From Craspedostauros australis (Eukaryota; Bacillariophyta; Bacillariophyceae; Mastogloiales; Achnanthaceae), in assembly GCA_026770025.1 (NCBI GenBank), contig JAMXDE010000024.1, positions 929,743-993,742 of the forward strand: a stretch of 64,000 bases of DNA. Reading direction: 5' to 3'. The position numbers and the translations under genes are program-made. Positions 31,401 through 42,786 of the stretch are shown piece by piece (position 1 is the stretch's first letter; every line of letters begins with the position of its first letter). The notes beneath the pieces were generated by a model. It was not told the DNA's origin and searched no databases. It saw nothing but the letters and a program-made list of their open reading frames with translations.

Positions 31401-32338
31401 TCCAAGGCAGCAAGTTCAAGGTAACAATCGAGCGCGGCCTTGGAGATTTCCTCAGCTGCAACATCGAACTGAACCATGACAAGACCAGAGCAACGTTGCG
31501 TCAACCACATCTCATCCAACATCTCATCGAAGAGTTCGGAACCAAGGTTGAGAAGATGCAACGCTACGCAACACCAGGAACCCCGGGTCAAATCATCGTA
31601 CAACCATCTGAAGATAACGGACTGCAGAAGGTCGGACCAGAAGAACATGTCGAATACCGCCGAGGCGTCGGTATGCTACTCTTCCTCATCAAGCACTCGC
31701 GACCAGATATCGCGAACCCTGTGAGGGAACTTTCCAAGGTATTGATTGGGCCCACCAAGGCCGCAATGAAGGAGATGTATCGGATCATCAAGTATGTGAT
31801 CGATACAAAGGACTATGGATTGAAGATCCATCCAGCATGTCCAAACGACGACAACTGAGACATGGAGCTCTTCTGCGACAGCAAATATGCAGGAGACAAG
31901 AACGCGAGAATCAGAATAGGAGGGTTCATCCTATACCTGTGCAAAGTACCAACCCTTTGGCGATCCAAAGCACAGAAGGCCGTCACACTCAGCTCATCCA
32001 AAGCAGAATACGTTGCTCTTTCCGAAGCGGCAAAGGAGATCTTCTTCGTTGTGCAGCTACTCGAAAGTGTGGGCGTCCCAGTGAAGACACCGATCAAGGT
32101 CTGTGTGGACAACATTGGAGCAATCTTCATCGCCAAGAACCCATCGACATCCCAACGATCGCGGCACATCGACGTGCGCCATCACTACGTGAAGAACATG
32201 GTAATCAACAAAACCATCGAAATCATTTTCGTCAAATCCGAGCAGAACACAAGCAACGGATTCACCAAGAACATCAAGGCCGACTTACAACGTGAACACG
32301 AGAAGTCGTACCTTGACACGTCGAGAACATTCGAGTGA
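28481..32338 (+). pseudogene. Copia pol part (protease, integrase, RT, RNase H), copy A, with TGA interruptions
   Basis: It runs in the same phase as gag, with no frameshift and no TAA or TAG. In-frame TGA occurs at 29741, 29945, 30407 and 31856, besides the one ending gag; the last stop is at 32336. Protease reads WLANSRAS instead of WLADSGAS. Integrase has the HH-CC zinc motif (LHRMLGHA, VCRDC), LFIDIS, RGDNSGEN and TPQQNSRVERK. Reverse transcriptase has KWVFKLKRDG and VDVVTAFLHGDL, but the catalytic YVDD is YVDN. RNase H has FCDSKYAGD and CVDNIGAI, and the tail has SNGFTKN where ADGFTKN-like motifs are usual. Protease and RT should be inactive. Every Asp or Gly lost lies in a former CpG context, consistent with decay of methylated cytosine. 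Confidence 0.88.
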
Positions 32339-32358
32339 CCGAATGCACACAGGAAGGG

Positions 32359-33139
32359 TGTCGAGATGTATATGTATGTGCATTGCCCGTCCAATTGGTT
32401 TGCCTCGACTCGACCAACTAGCGTCGACAATATTCGTGTTTCGAACGTTTCTTGTTTGAGAACAACAAAACAAACTCGGACACACCAAATCACCCAAGAA
32501 TCACATGGGGACGTTGGGACAATCTAACCTGAGAGGATCAGGACTTTTGTACGTCCACCAGCCGACATGGCATCGAGCAAGGATCGATGGAGGTTGCAAC
32601 TAAACCCGAAATGACGACCTGACCATCTGACCACCATATGATGATGGAATAAGGAATTAGAGAACGCATGGAAGAGAGCAGCTGACGTTGAAAGGATGTT
32701 ATTGTGTCACCACATCACCAGCTGTCTCAACATCCGGCAGAGAACAAGGAAGATTCGATGACGATTGGTCATCGAGATCTTGAAAGGTCAAGAAGGAGTT
32801 CGGAATTAGACAAAAGCGCCTACACGTGCGCATGGTAGTATGCTCATGGAAGATAAGGTGATGAACAATGAATCGAATGTGTAGGATCTCATAGGAGTGC
32901 TACACAAACAAGTGTAAGAGAGAAGTACAGGGACAATGATGAGCATCATGAGAGGGAGCACCTCTGCATCTGACTCATGGTTGGTTTGGATCAACAGACA
33001 GGACATCCAGGAGCACTGGAGTCAACACCAAGAGTATTGGTTTCTATGTAATGAAATAGCAAACAAAATCAAGATCAACCACCACCACCATCTTCATTGC
33101 AAGCAACAGCAAGTGTACCAATATTGGGACTTGCCAACA
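32359..33139 (+). repeat. 3' LTR of Copia, copy A (diverged type)
   Basis: 781 bp from TGTCGAGATGTATATG to GACTTGCCAACA, directly after the purine tract AGGAAGGG. The first 100-250 bases are largely unlike the 5' LTR, while blocks such as CAACTAAACC and ATTGTGTCACCAC are shared. It is the most distant member of the LTR family in this window. Confidence 0.8.
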
Positions 33140-34270
33140 AGCACATGCCGAACACAACAATGCTTATGTTTGGAATAAACGCCATGATCATTGCGAGTTG
33201 GCAGTTGTTGGCTGGCTGTGATACACATGGGCGATGCATAGAATTGGCTATCTTGATGTTGCCATCACCTCCAACGAAGCGGATGGAGTCTGCGTTGTTG
33301 GATGTGCGTCTTTGGATGTGTATCGTCGGAAGCGTGGCTGAATGTGTTCAGCAGGTAGTTGTTCCAAGCACTATACAGAGCATGGGTTGGACCTTTTGTT
33401 AATGCAAGCCTCTGCATAGTTGGACTCAATGACAGCATCGATACCATCTTCTGTGTCGATGCCAATCCTGGTGTTGGTGTTGGCATGGTTGATGGCGATG
33501 GCGCTGTGTCACCGTTCACATCAAAGGGACACTTCTGTCCTTGTTTTGTTGGGATTTTGTGGAAACAATTTTGTCAATTTTTCGTAATACTTGGTATTAT
33601 GGCGTTAGTACTTGCGATCAACGACAACAATACGGAGTATGCGATAGTCCCATCGCCATGATATCATGAAGGTATCGGTCGGAATCGTCGTTCAGTTACG
33701 ACAATGGAGTTTGCCACGTCGAGATACTCACACGGAGATACTGCAAGTAAAAATTGCATTTTATTTGCTCAATACGTGATTTCTGAGAAAGTGTCAAAGT
33801 TCCACAAATCCTCGTGCGAAACCAACCACGCAATCCCAACGTCTCTGTCAGCGTTCACAACGAGAATCGATCCGAGACGAAACAGATCATCTGCGTCACA
33901 CGGTTCCAAATGAGAACTCCAAGCGCAACAAAGCTCGGGAGAAATGACCCAAACTCCCCTCAATTCACCCTTCAATGGGATGGCTTGCTCGTGCCAGTGA
34001 TAAAGTCTAAGCCATTTGATTGGCTGGAGTCGCCGGCCACGCCAAAAAATAGCCACTCGAACCCCTCCACTACTTGTATCGTCTCCTGATCATCACAACA
34101 GCAAACAACAAAACAGAACCATACAATCAAACAAACCGTATCTGAGCAAACACAACCTCAGTGGTATCACACAGCACTCGCTCTGGCTCCACTCTTTAGC
34201 TCAAAGCTTGGTAAGGCCCTGACGCGAGGCTGTTGTCTCAACAAGAACAAGCCGCACTTTGACGATCATC
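33140..34270. other. 1.1-kb gap before the membrane-protein gene
   Basis: No convincing coding region. It should hold the promoter of the gene that starts at 34271. If the array arose by recombination between Copia copies, this segment is the original left flank of the host locus. It recurs, with many indels, at 56167-57325. Confidence 0.5.
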
Positions 34271-35269
34271 ATGGAGCTGATTCAGCGACGATGGCGCGAC
34301 AGAACCATTCTCTGCGTCGCTCTTGCGATTGGCGTCTGCGGTGGCTGGCATAGTCATTTGATGCTCCGGGAATCCGGCATTGCAGAGTCCGTTCAGCAAC
34401 GTCCGCAGGTGGTGGATCATGTCATGACACAGAATGACAGACCATCTGCGACTAGCGACAACACCACGATCCACATCTACCACCTCATCAACCTCTACTC
34501 CGTCCCATCCGATCCAACCTACCATCCATTCAACAAAGCACAGAACGTCACGATCGCAAGCATGTTGCGTGCCAAACAACATGCGCATCGTCACATCGTC
34601 GTCCACCTCGTCGCTGCTATCTTTGTCAACGACACGGCCGCTTCAAACGTCGCCTTCGACGCCATCTTACCGCTGCACAAGTCCTACCACAAGCTGCCCT
34701 TCCTGCAGGAAATGTTTGATGCCTTGCGACAGTACATGCCGCAGGATCCAACGGCGCTGATCGTCTTTACCAATTCCGATATTGGCCTACATCGTGACTT
34801 TTACAATTTCATCGCGGATGTGCCGCACGCATCGTTCACGATCAATCGGCGCATCGTGCCTGCGAAGCTTACCGATCTCGATCAGATTGAGGAACGCATA
34901 CCGCAGGGCGGGTACCATCCTGGCAAGGATTGTTTTGTGATGCGTCAGCATATCGACGTGCAGTTCGGTGATCTGTTCGTGGGGCATCCGCCTTGGGGGC
35001 GCACCATCGACTTGCAGCTGCATCGTGCAGGCCACGGCCATGTCAATCTGAACAGCGGAACCAATATGACGTTTCATCTGGGGGATAATGGGGCCTGGAA
35101 GCGCAAGACCAACCTCATTGACATTCACAGCAAGGAGCGCGAGGCCATGCGCGAATGCACGTGCATCCCATGGAAGTTGGAAGAGATGCGGTCCATGACG
35201 CAGGAAGGCTATCAGAACATCGTCAACTGCGCCAATATCTTTCGGTCCCTGGGTTGGGACAAGCAATAG
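34271..35269 (+). CDS. Predicted type II membrane protein, possibly glycosyltransferase-like
   Basis: The ATG at 34271 gives 332 residues; in-phase sequence upstream offers only a non-ATG start. A short basic N-terminus (MELIQRRWRDR) is followed by a hydrophobic segment at about 12-28, fitting a signal anchor with the rest in the secretory lumen. Recognisable segments are IVFTNSDIGLHRDFYNFI near residue 165-182, HPGKDCFVMR near 216 and CTCIPWKLEEM near 294. The NSDI...DFY segment resembles nucleotide-sugar-binding motifs in uncharacterised algal proteins, so a glycosyltransferase-like role is possible, but I cannot assign a family. It ends at TAG, 71 bases from the stop of the convergent acidic gene. 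The same gene appears in copy C at 57326-58349, broken by indels. Confidence 0.8.
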   Translation: MELIQRRWRDRTILCVALAIGVCGGWHSHLMLRESGIAESVQQRPQVVDHVMTQNDRPSATSDNTTIHIYHLINLYSVPSDPTYHPFNKAQNVTIASMLRAKQHAHRHIVVHLVAAIFVNDTAASNVAFDAILPLHKSYHKLPFLQEMFDALRQYMPQDPTALIVFTNSDIGLHRDFYNFIADVPHASFTINRRIVPAKLTDLDQIEERIPQGGYHPGKDCFVMRQHIDVQFGDLFVGHPPWGRTIDLQLHRAGHGHVNLNSGTNMTFHLGDNGAWKRKTNLIDIHSKEREAMRECTCIPWKLEEMRSMTQEGYQNIVNCANIFRSLGWDKQ

Positions 35270-35340
35270 GCTATGACACCGTGGTCTGGAACATTGATAG
35301 AACGTGCGAGTGTACCCACACAATAGTCTGTTCTCTATGA

Positions 35341-38300
35341 TTAGGCCGCCTTGCGACGACTGCTGCTTCTCGTGCTGCGAACGCTCGTTGCGCTGGTTAC
35401 CGATTGCTCGTCCGGATCGGCCTTCTTGGCGCGTGTGCCACGTGTGGACCGTGTGGAGGGTTTGGGGGGCAGCGGGGGTTTCGACACCTCCGATTTCTCC
35501 TCCGAGATCTGCTTGCGCTTGCGCCGAGATCGCTTCGTGACGGAGGAAACGGAGGGTTCAGCGGATGCCTCGGAGGTGCGGGTTGCGCGCTTGCGGGTGG
35601 TTGCGCGCTTGCGTGGTGTGGGAGCCGTGGGTTCGTTCTCCTCGACCTCGGCCATTGCTTCCTCTGCTTTGCCTGCGCCTTCGTCTTCGGATGCCGCCGC
35701 TATTGCCTTTGCAGCTGCTCTGGTGGACGATCGCGTCGAACGTCGGCTGGAAACGGACATGACGGAGGCCGTGTCATTATTTTTTGTTGCGCTTGCCTCG
35801 TCATCCACGGACTTGCGGCTTCTTGCTGTTTGTCGACGACTGCGACGGGTCGGAGTTTTGGGAATCGTTGATGTCGGCGGCTTCTTTTTGCGGGCGCTGC
35901 GCCGGGTGAGTGGCCTCTCCTCTTCCGCCTCTTTCTCATTTGCAGCATCTTGCTCTGGACCCTTCTCGGCATCGGCTTGCTTGTCATCATCCTGAGGTTG
36001 AGTGGCAGCATCTCCTGCCTCTGTCTTTTCAGCTGCTGTTGCCGCCTCGCCTTGCAAGACTGTGGTGATCTCCACAGGGATGTCGGAGCCGTCCTTCTCC
36101 TTCCCCTGTTCATCGTCCGCCTTGGTCGCGTCGTCGTCGTCGTCGTCGTGGTTACCATGATCTTCTTTATGATCGTCGTGGTGAAGCTCGCTGACGTCGT
36201 CGTCCGCATTGTCGACGACGGCTTTGCCAGCGTCTGCATCGTCGTTGACTTCGGGCACTGGTGGCAGTGCTGCCTCCATTTCTTCGACACGTTTCTTCTT
36301 CCGCCGTGGCGTGCGTGCCATAGCACTGAGTGCGGCAGCCTTGGTCGTTGGCTTCCTCGACCGGGTGCTTCGGCGCCGTCCACTCACAGTGGACTTCGAA
36401 CCGACGCTCGAAATGTCGCTCTTGTCATCCTCGCTGACCACTTCTTGAGGTGTCTCACTTTTCTTGGATCTCGTTCGCCTGCGTGGTTTTCTCCGTGCCG
36501 GTGACTCAGCTACCATTGGCGATGGTTCCTCTGCTGCTGCCTTGTCGTCAGTCTCTCCCTCTTGCCCCTTGGGATCGTCCTGCTGCTGAGCTTCCGTTGG
36601 CTGCTCGTCGTTGGACGGCTGCTGATCCTCGGCTGTTTCCATTGATTCCTTCACGGCTGGAATCGGCACAGGTTCTGCTTCTGCTTCGGCCTCCGTTTCT
36701 ACTTCTGCTTCAGCCTCAGCCTCAGCCTCCACTTCAGGAGCACCCTCGTCCGAGACATCGATTTCAATGACTTCACTCGCTTCTGGAATATCTACATCTT
36801 GCGCCTCGTCAGATTCCAGCTTCACTGCCTGATGGAGCGTCTCTTCCGGCTCCAGCTTTGCAGATTCTCGTGGCGGTGTAGCTTCTATCTTCGCCTCCTC
36901 TTGCTCAGCGACTTGCTCTTCTGCGACGGCCTCCTCGACGTCTGCTACATCGGGTGGGGCATCCGATGCTTGTCCAGCAGATTCCAACACAGCTGCATCA
37001 GGAGCATCAGCAGTATCGTCTGGTTGCTCGATCTCTCTTTCGTTTTGCATTGGCGAATCGGCCTCCGCTTCGGCCGTTTCGATTGGTGCGTTCTCGTCTT
37101 GTTGCTGTACTTCTGATGCAGTAGGGACGGTCGACTCGATGGCATCTTTCCCGACTGCCGGAACTGACAGCTCCGGTTCATCTTCACCTTGGTCAGCGTC
37201 GATGACGGGGCTGGCTGATGCCTCGTTGTTCGCTGCCTCCTTGGTCGTCTCCGCTTGTGCGTCTGCATTGGCATCCACTGTTGTGGTCATCTCCGCATCT
37301 TGGGCCGCATCCTCATTCTTGCTGCTGTTGTCGTCATCATCCTTGTGATCGTGGTGTTCGTTGCGAGCTTCACCCTCGGTATTTGCCTCAGCCTTAGCCT
37401 CGCCATCTTCATTGTCGACAACGGGGGCAGAAGGAGCAGCAGCATCAGCGACTTCATCTTCTTGAGCCTCACTATCGATCAATTCGACCTGTTCTTCTTT
37501 TTGCATTGCGACGTCGGTGCCCTCAACAGGTGGATCCGTATCTACATCTACATCTACATCGACATCGATATCTGCATCGACATCCGCATCCGCAGCATCT
37601 TCAACTGTCATGCTTTTCGTAGCATCATCGTCGTCATCGTCAACTTCCATGCTTTCCGCGGCATCAGCAACTTCCATATCATCGCCATCGCCATTGCCTG
37701 CATCAACATCAACGTCCACATCTTCAGCGGCGTCTTCAGTTGCAATCTCATTATTGGCATCGGCAATTTCCACATCATCGCCATTGCTTGCATCGTCGTC
37801 CACGTCGATGGCGACAGCAACAGTCGCACCTGTTCCACCCACATCTGCGTCTTGTCCCTCCATGGCTTCATTGCTGTCATGAACTTGCTGAGCCTCAAGT
37901 TCAACTGCAGCGTCTGCCACGACAGTTGCGTCAGCCTTGACATCCGCCTCGACATCTTCCACAACGTCCGCGTTGGCCTCCGCACCGCCGTTTGCTTCAC
38001 CATCTTCATCGATGTCTGCCTCGACATCAACGTCTGCGTCGGTGTGTCCCTCCGTGTGGTTATCCTCGACATCCATCGCACTCGATTCGTCGTGAGCCTC
38101 CGTGGCCGAATTCATCGACTCGAGGTTGTGCAAGGAGGCTTCTTCCTCCTCTCTGCTGCCACGACCGTGACCAATGATCTCGATGGATGGCTCCTGATCG
38201 GTTTCTGTCACAGGATCCTCAGCAGACGTTTCAGAGCCCGCCCCCTTTTCGTCGTAGGCCTCGGACGCACCGTCCACTGGTCCCGCGACCATCGATTCTT

Positions 38301-41300
38301 GCTCCTTCGAATCGGGGGGAAGCATATCGCCTGTTCCACCTTCTTGTTTGGATCTCGATCTGACCATCGGCCTGGAGCCTGGCCCGCCACGAGAGTCGCC
38401 TTCAACTCTGGCTTCGGGCAGGATCTGTGTTGTAGGCATGTCAACGACCTCTTCGCGCCCGCTTGATTGCAGGTGCGACGGGAGAGACGCGCTAACATCC
38501 ACAGCGAGTCCTTCTGCAGCACCATCCATTGCGCCCAAGGTGTGAGCTGGTTGGTCCGCTTCGAGAACCGCGGCAGCGGCATCGTCTGCAACCACAGATG
38601 CTGGTACCGAGGATGCACCGGGACTTTCGGCAATGGCGCCACCCCCCTCCACATTCGAAGCCGATACCGCCGCCTGTTGAGCTGGCAGGGAGGTGGGTTG
38701 ATCGAACGTCGTCTCGGTGTTGCTGCTCATGGCCCCATGCATGTCGCGTGAGATATCTCGGTCCGCACGAGCTGCCGCGTCCACAATCGGATCATCCTGC
38801 TTCGTGTCGGCACCTTCGTGTGTCTTTGCCTTCTCCATGTCCATTTCCAGGGCTTCACGAGCCCTTCGGTTCTCGCGGACGCGGCTTTCATCCTGCTGTT
38901 GCGTACGTCGTGCGAATGCCACGAGGGAACCTGCCTCGGCCTGGCTTTCCGGTCCCTCATTCTCAGTTTCCATCGGGGGATCTTGCTCTGGCGCCTCTTC
39001 GAGCTCTGACGACTCGTTGCCCAAGTCTTCTTCTTGCTCCGTGTGCTCGTCAGCCGCGTCCATATCATCTGAGGAATGTGCAAGGTTGTCAGACGCTCGG
39101 ATTTGAACGATCTTCGCTTCCTCGACCGGCAGCACAGGATCTTCATCGGCCGGTTGCTGATCCAGGTTGAGCATGGTTTCGCGAGCCTTCTTCTGGCGGC
39201 GTTCTTCTTCTTCGTCCTCTGTGTGGATGGCCTCGGAAACCTCCTCCTCAGTGTATCCGTGGGTGTCTTCTGGCTCGTACCCATCTTCGAGCTGAGACGT
39301 GTATCCGTACTGCGATGTCTTGCGCCGATCGGCGTCTCGCGCGAGCTGTGCTTGACGATTCGCCTGGTTTCCATTCCCAGTGGCATCACCGCCAGTCTCA
39401 GCTGCGTTGGCACCAGATCCCATCACACCCTTGTCGGCTCCGTCGGTCTTGACATCGTCGTCAGGAGCTCCCATGGTATCGTCGTCCATCGATGCTGCTC
39501 CCATCTGCCGTGGTGCATGATCGTTCTCCACGTCGCTGCCAACCACGGTGCTGCCAGCCCCAGAAATACCTGTACTACGCAAGTCGACGTCGCGTTCCTC
39601 GTCCGTTGTCGCTTCAATGTCTTCCCCAACATCTGCAACGCCGGTTTCGGCCTTCTCAACCATCAAGTTGTGTTCTGCTTCATCATCGGTCGCCTCGCTC
39701 GCGACGCCGGTCTTGATAGCGACTGATGCGTCAGTCTCGTACACCTGCTGTGGTTGCATCTCGTCAGCAACCACGTCGTCGTCAGCAACAGCGACGTCGT
39801 CATCATTATCGTTGTTGTCAATGCCATTGTCATTGTCATTGTCGTCGTCATCATCATCTTGTTCTTCTTGTTCTTCCTCGTCTTCATCTTCTCCTTTGTA
39901 CTGCTACTGGTCGGAATCCGCTGTATTGGCATCATACGTAACCTCCTCTTCCTCATCGTTTGCAACATCCTTTGTGGGATCGGTTTGGACGACCTCAATG
40001 ACATCATCGTCGTCGTCGTCGTCGTCGGCATCATCATCATCCTTGCTGCTGGATGGGAACTGACCTTCGTACGCCATCTCCATGGTCTCGTCGGCTTGTT
40101 CTGCGGAGAAATCGATGGCAGATACCGAAGCTCTATTTCGCAGCGGTGGCAAAGCCTCCATGCCATCTTGCATCTCCATTTCATCAGTGTCTTCAAACTG
40201 CGCTCCTGCGTCGTCCTCTTCAATTTCTTCGCCGTCATCGTCGTCATATGCGCCGGAATCGTAGGCACCGTCTTCTTCAGCGTACATCGGTTGGCCCGCG
40301 GCATCGACGTAACCGTACTGGCCTTCAACGGCATCGCCGTACTGGTATGTCATTTGCGCAGGTGCCTGTTGCTGAATGTACTCTTGTGGGAGACCCTGGA
40401 CCACCATGTCATCGTCGGAGTCGATGATTTCTGTCACTTCGACAATATCATCATCATCATCATCATCGCTAGCAGCAACATGCTGTTGTGCCTCGCCATC
40501 ATCGATGTACTCGTCCTCCTGCTCCAACTCGTGCGCAGCTTCAGATCCCTGGACAAGAACATCGTCCACATTAGCGGCAGCCGGCCCATCGGCTTCTTCC
40601 GTCTGTTCTTGTGCCACGTCTGTGGCAAGCACATCCTCGTCGAGTTCTTCTGGTTGCTCGGCACGCTTGATGTACCGGTGAATGTCCAACACGTCGCCAT
40701 CCAACAAGGAAGGCGGAATGGGGTTGCTGTACACCAGGAAAGCGGTTGCCCACTGATCCAACACCTTCTCTTGCTGGCTGTCGATGATGTCGTAGGGCGA
40801 TGCCGGCTTGAAAGGAGGCTGCGGCGGTCCCTCTCGGCGCGTGTGCTTCCAGTCAATATCGATGTACGACATGATTCCACGCACGGTCGTCGTCTTGATG
40901 CACTGGCAGCACATGCGCAAGGCGGTCTTCTGCGCAGCAAGGAGGACGTTGTTCTTCTCTTCCTCTGTCGCGTTGGGGTTCTCCCATACGTCCCGCACGA
41001 CATCCGTCAAGTAGGCCTCCATGAACCGAAATCCGTAGCTGCCCAGGTTGGTGGCCATGATGTCGAGCACGAATTTGCGCTTGGATTTCGCCTTGGTTTT
41101 GATGTAGGGCATTGGAGCCAAGTCACGCGCGTCGTGCCCATCGACGAAGATGTGGCCGTAGTATTCGAGGATGTCCCAGATGTGCGCCCAGCATCGTTCG
41201 TGCACGGCAACATCGATTCTGAGCTCGCAGATGCGCTTCGCCGCCATGACGGCCTTGTCGAGCTCATGACTCGCGACGAGCAGAGCGTGGTGGACGATGA

Positions 41301-41649
41301 TGCCGGAATACTTCTCGAACAGCTCCGGCGGTATCTTCTCGACTGTCTGTATCGAGTACGGAGACTGCTCACCATCGTCTCCTTCAGCGTCATCTGCATC
41401 TCCGGCAGTGAGGCGTTTGCGGTTGTTGGTGGCACGTTGCGGTCGCTTGTTCTGCGATGGGGCTTGGAGGGTGGCACGAATACTGTCGATAGCTTTGCCG
41501 ATGGAATTGATGGGAAGGATGATGGCGCAGGCCTTGCAGATCTGATCGAGGCAGGGATTGAAACTGTGATGATCGGGAGACGATACAGGATGTGTTGTGT
41601 GTGCGATGATGTGATTATGATCATTGGAGGTGGTTGCGTGGCTCATCAT
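35341..41649 (-). CDS. Giant acidic protein with basic tail, copy B (full length, one in-frame TAG)
   Basis: The frame runs from ATG 41649 to TAA 35343-35341, 2102 residues, with one TAG at codon 582 (39906-39904). Residues 1 to about 320 form the only globular-looking part, with ERCWAHIWDIL, DIMATNLGSYGFRF and DIDWKHTRREG. From there to about 1700 it is highly acidic and repetitive. The final 400 residues alternate acidic stretches with basic Arg/Ser/Thr/Lys clusters such as GRRRSTRSRKP, TPTRRSRRQTARSRK and VRSTRSSSRRKAA. Such charge patterning occurs in histone-binding and chromatin proteins; no named family recognised. The TAG is CAG in copy A and, as far as the indels allow, in copy C, so it is specific to B. 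It would leave a 581-residue product with the globular part and the first acidic block. Confidence 0.85.
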
Positions 41650-42786
41650 TTCATACTATCGGCTTCTAAGCCAATCAGATCACTCCATTATGAACACAAG
41701 ATACCTTCCGAACAGGGGGTGACCAGGATCGAAACGAGCGTATAACGTCAATCGAAACAATTATGGAATCCTGGAGTTGAGTTGCAGTTCAACTAAGAAC
41801 GGACTACTTTCTCTTTGGAGTGTCCCGTGTCGTTGCTTGAAATCTATTTTGGCGCGAAATTGAGCAAGCCCGACAATGGCCAGACCCTTACTTTGTCCCC
41901 CTATCTTTCATTCACTAACCAATCCCGGTAAACATGCTACGGTCCGTCTATCCTATCAACGCATGTGGAACTACATGCTCCTCCGACCCTGTCAGATGGA
42001 CTTCACCAGAATTCCCTTTTGCTGCTGCGACATCCGCTGACTACACCAGCTCCGTTGTGGGCAATCCAAACTGCTTCAACAACAGCAATGGAATCCTAAT
42101 GCAAAATCCAAACCTCTGACACCTGCAGCATTGTTCACATCACGTCAACAGCTGCTGAAGCCACAAGGCCTTCTGCATGACGTCGTCAGCATTCAAGAGG
42201 AGAAGGACTGAGAGAAGGTAAAGTTCCGTCTCAGCACTGAACCATAAGGGTCAGTGCAGAGCCGTGCCAATGTGTTGAACATCGTTTCTTCATCCTGCAT
42301 ACCACCGTACTAACTCATAATAACTCAAGCTCAGATTAGTACAACACTACGACTCTCCTCATTGACTACAAGTTCTCTTGCCAACAGCGTTCAATCTCAG
42401 TGAACTGACCAATGGGTCTTCATCTGAACCCGGCAGTCCACGAGGCCTTCTCCGACTCGTCTACGAAACGTACACGAATCCTAACTAACTCTCACTTTTC
42501 GTCCAGATCTCATCTCGTGCCTTCCTCTCAAATCGCTCCCTCCGGCGACAATTTTGGAGTTTCTGTGATTTCCTCCCTCACAAGCGTTGACATCAGTTTT
42601 ATCGACCTCTGTCGTGCATGTATCGTCACGCTACCCTCCACTTCCTCCCTTTTATGCACCATCAATCTGCGTCGATTGTCCATCTTCTTTCGTGCACGTT
42701 GTGGCCTTCCTTCATGTAGCTTGTTCCAAGAGCTTGGGGGCATGATTAGCGTTTCGTTTTACATTATTGGCATCTGCTCTATCATC
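41650..42786. other. Gap upstream of the acidic gene and transposase, copy B
   Basis: Matches 5049-6186 with a handful of substitutions and short indels. No gene recognised; it should contain the acidic-gene promoter. Confidence 0.5.

Larger units (their letters stand above)
25307..33139 (+). mobile_element. Copia LTR retrotransposon with unlike LTRs, copy A
   Basis: The 7.8-kb element consists of a 5' LTR (25307-26092), one gag-pol frame (26174-32338), a purine tract AGGAAGGG (32351-32358) and a 3' LTR (32359-33139). The domain order gag, protease, integrase, reverse transcriptase, RNase H defines Copia. The LTRs share ends and some blocks but differ widely elsewhere, and the outer flanks (CACCTG and AGCACA) do not match. 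A normal insertion would have near-identical LTRs and a 5-bp duplication, so this is likely a recombinant of two related elements. Confidence 0.9.
1..36625. repeat. Tandem unit, copy A (partial at left edge)
   Basis: The sequence from position 1 recurs nearly base for base from 36626 and again, with many indels, from about 59743. Copy A is about 13.5 kb longer than copy B because it holds two insertions, 7882-21252 and 21332-21544, each with its empty site in copy B. Elsewhere A and B differ by scattered substitutions and a few codon-repeat length changes. The left edge of the window cuts the unit inside the acidic-protein gene. Confidence 0.93.

Noticed and set aside
28478..32338. Nuclear UGA reassignment as the main explanation of the Copia stops
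   Set aside because: One TGA falls at a usual Arg position, the catalytic losses fit CpG decay, and the Trp codons I checked in intact host and LINE ORFs are TGG. Kept only as a testable alternative.
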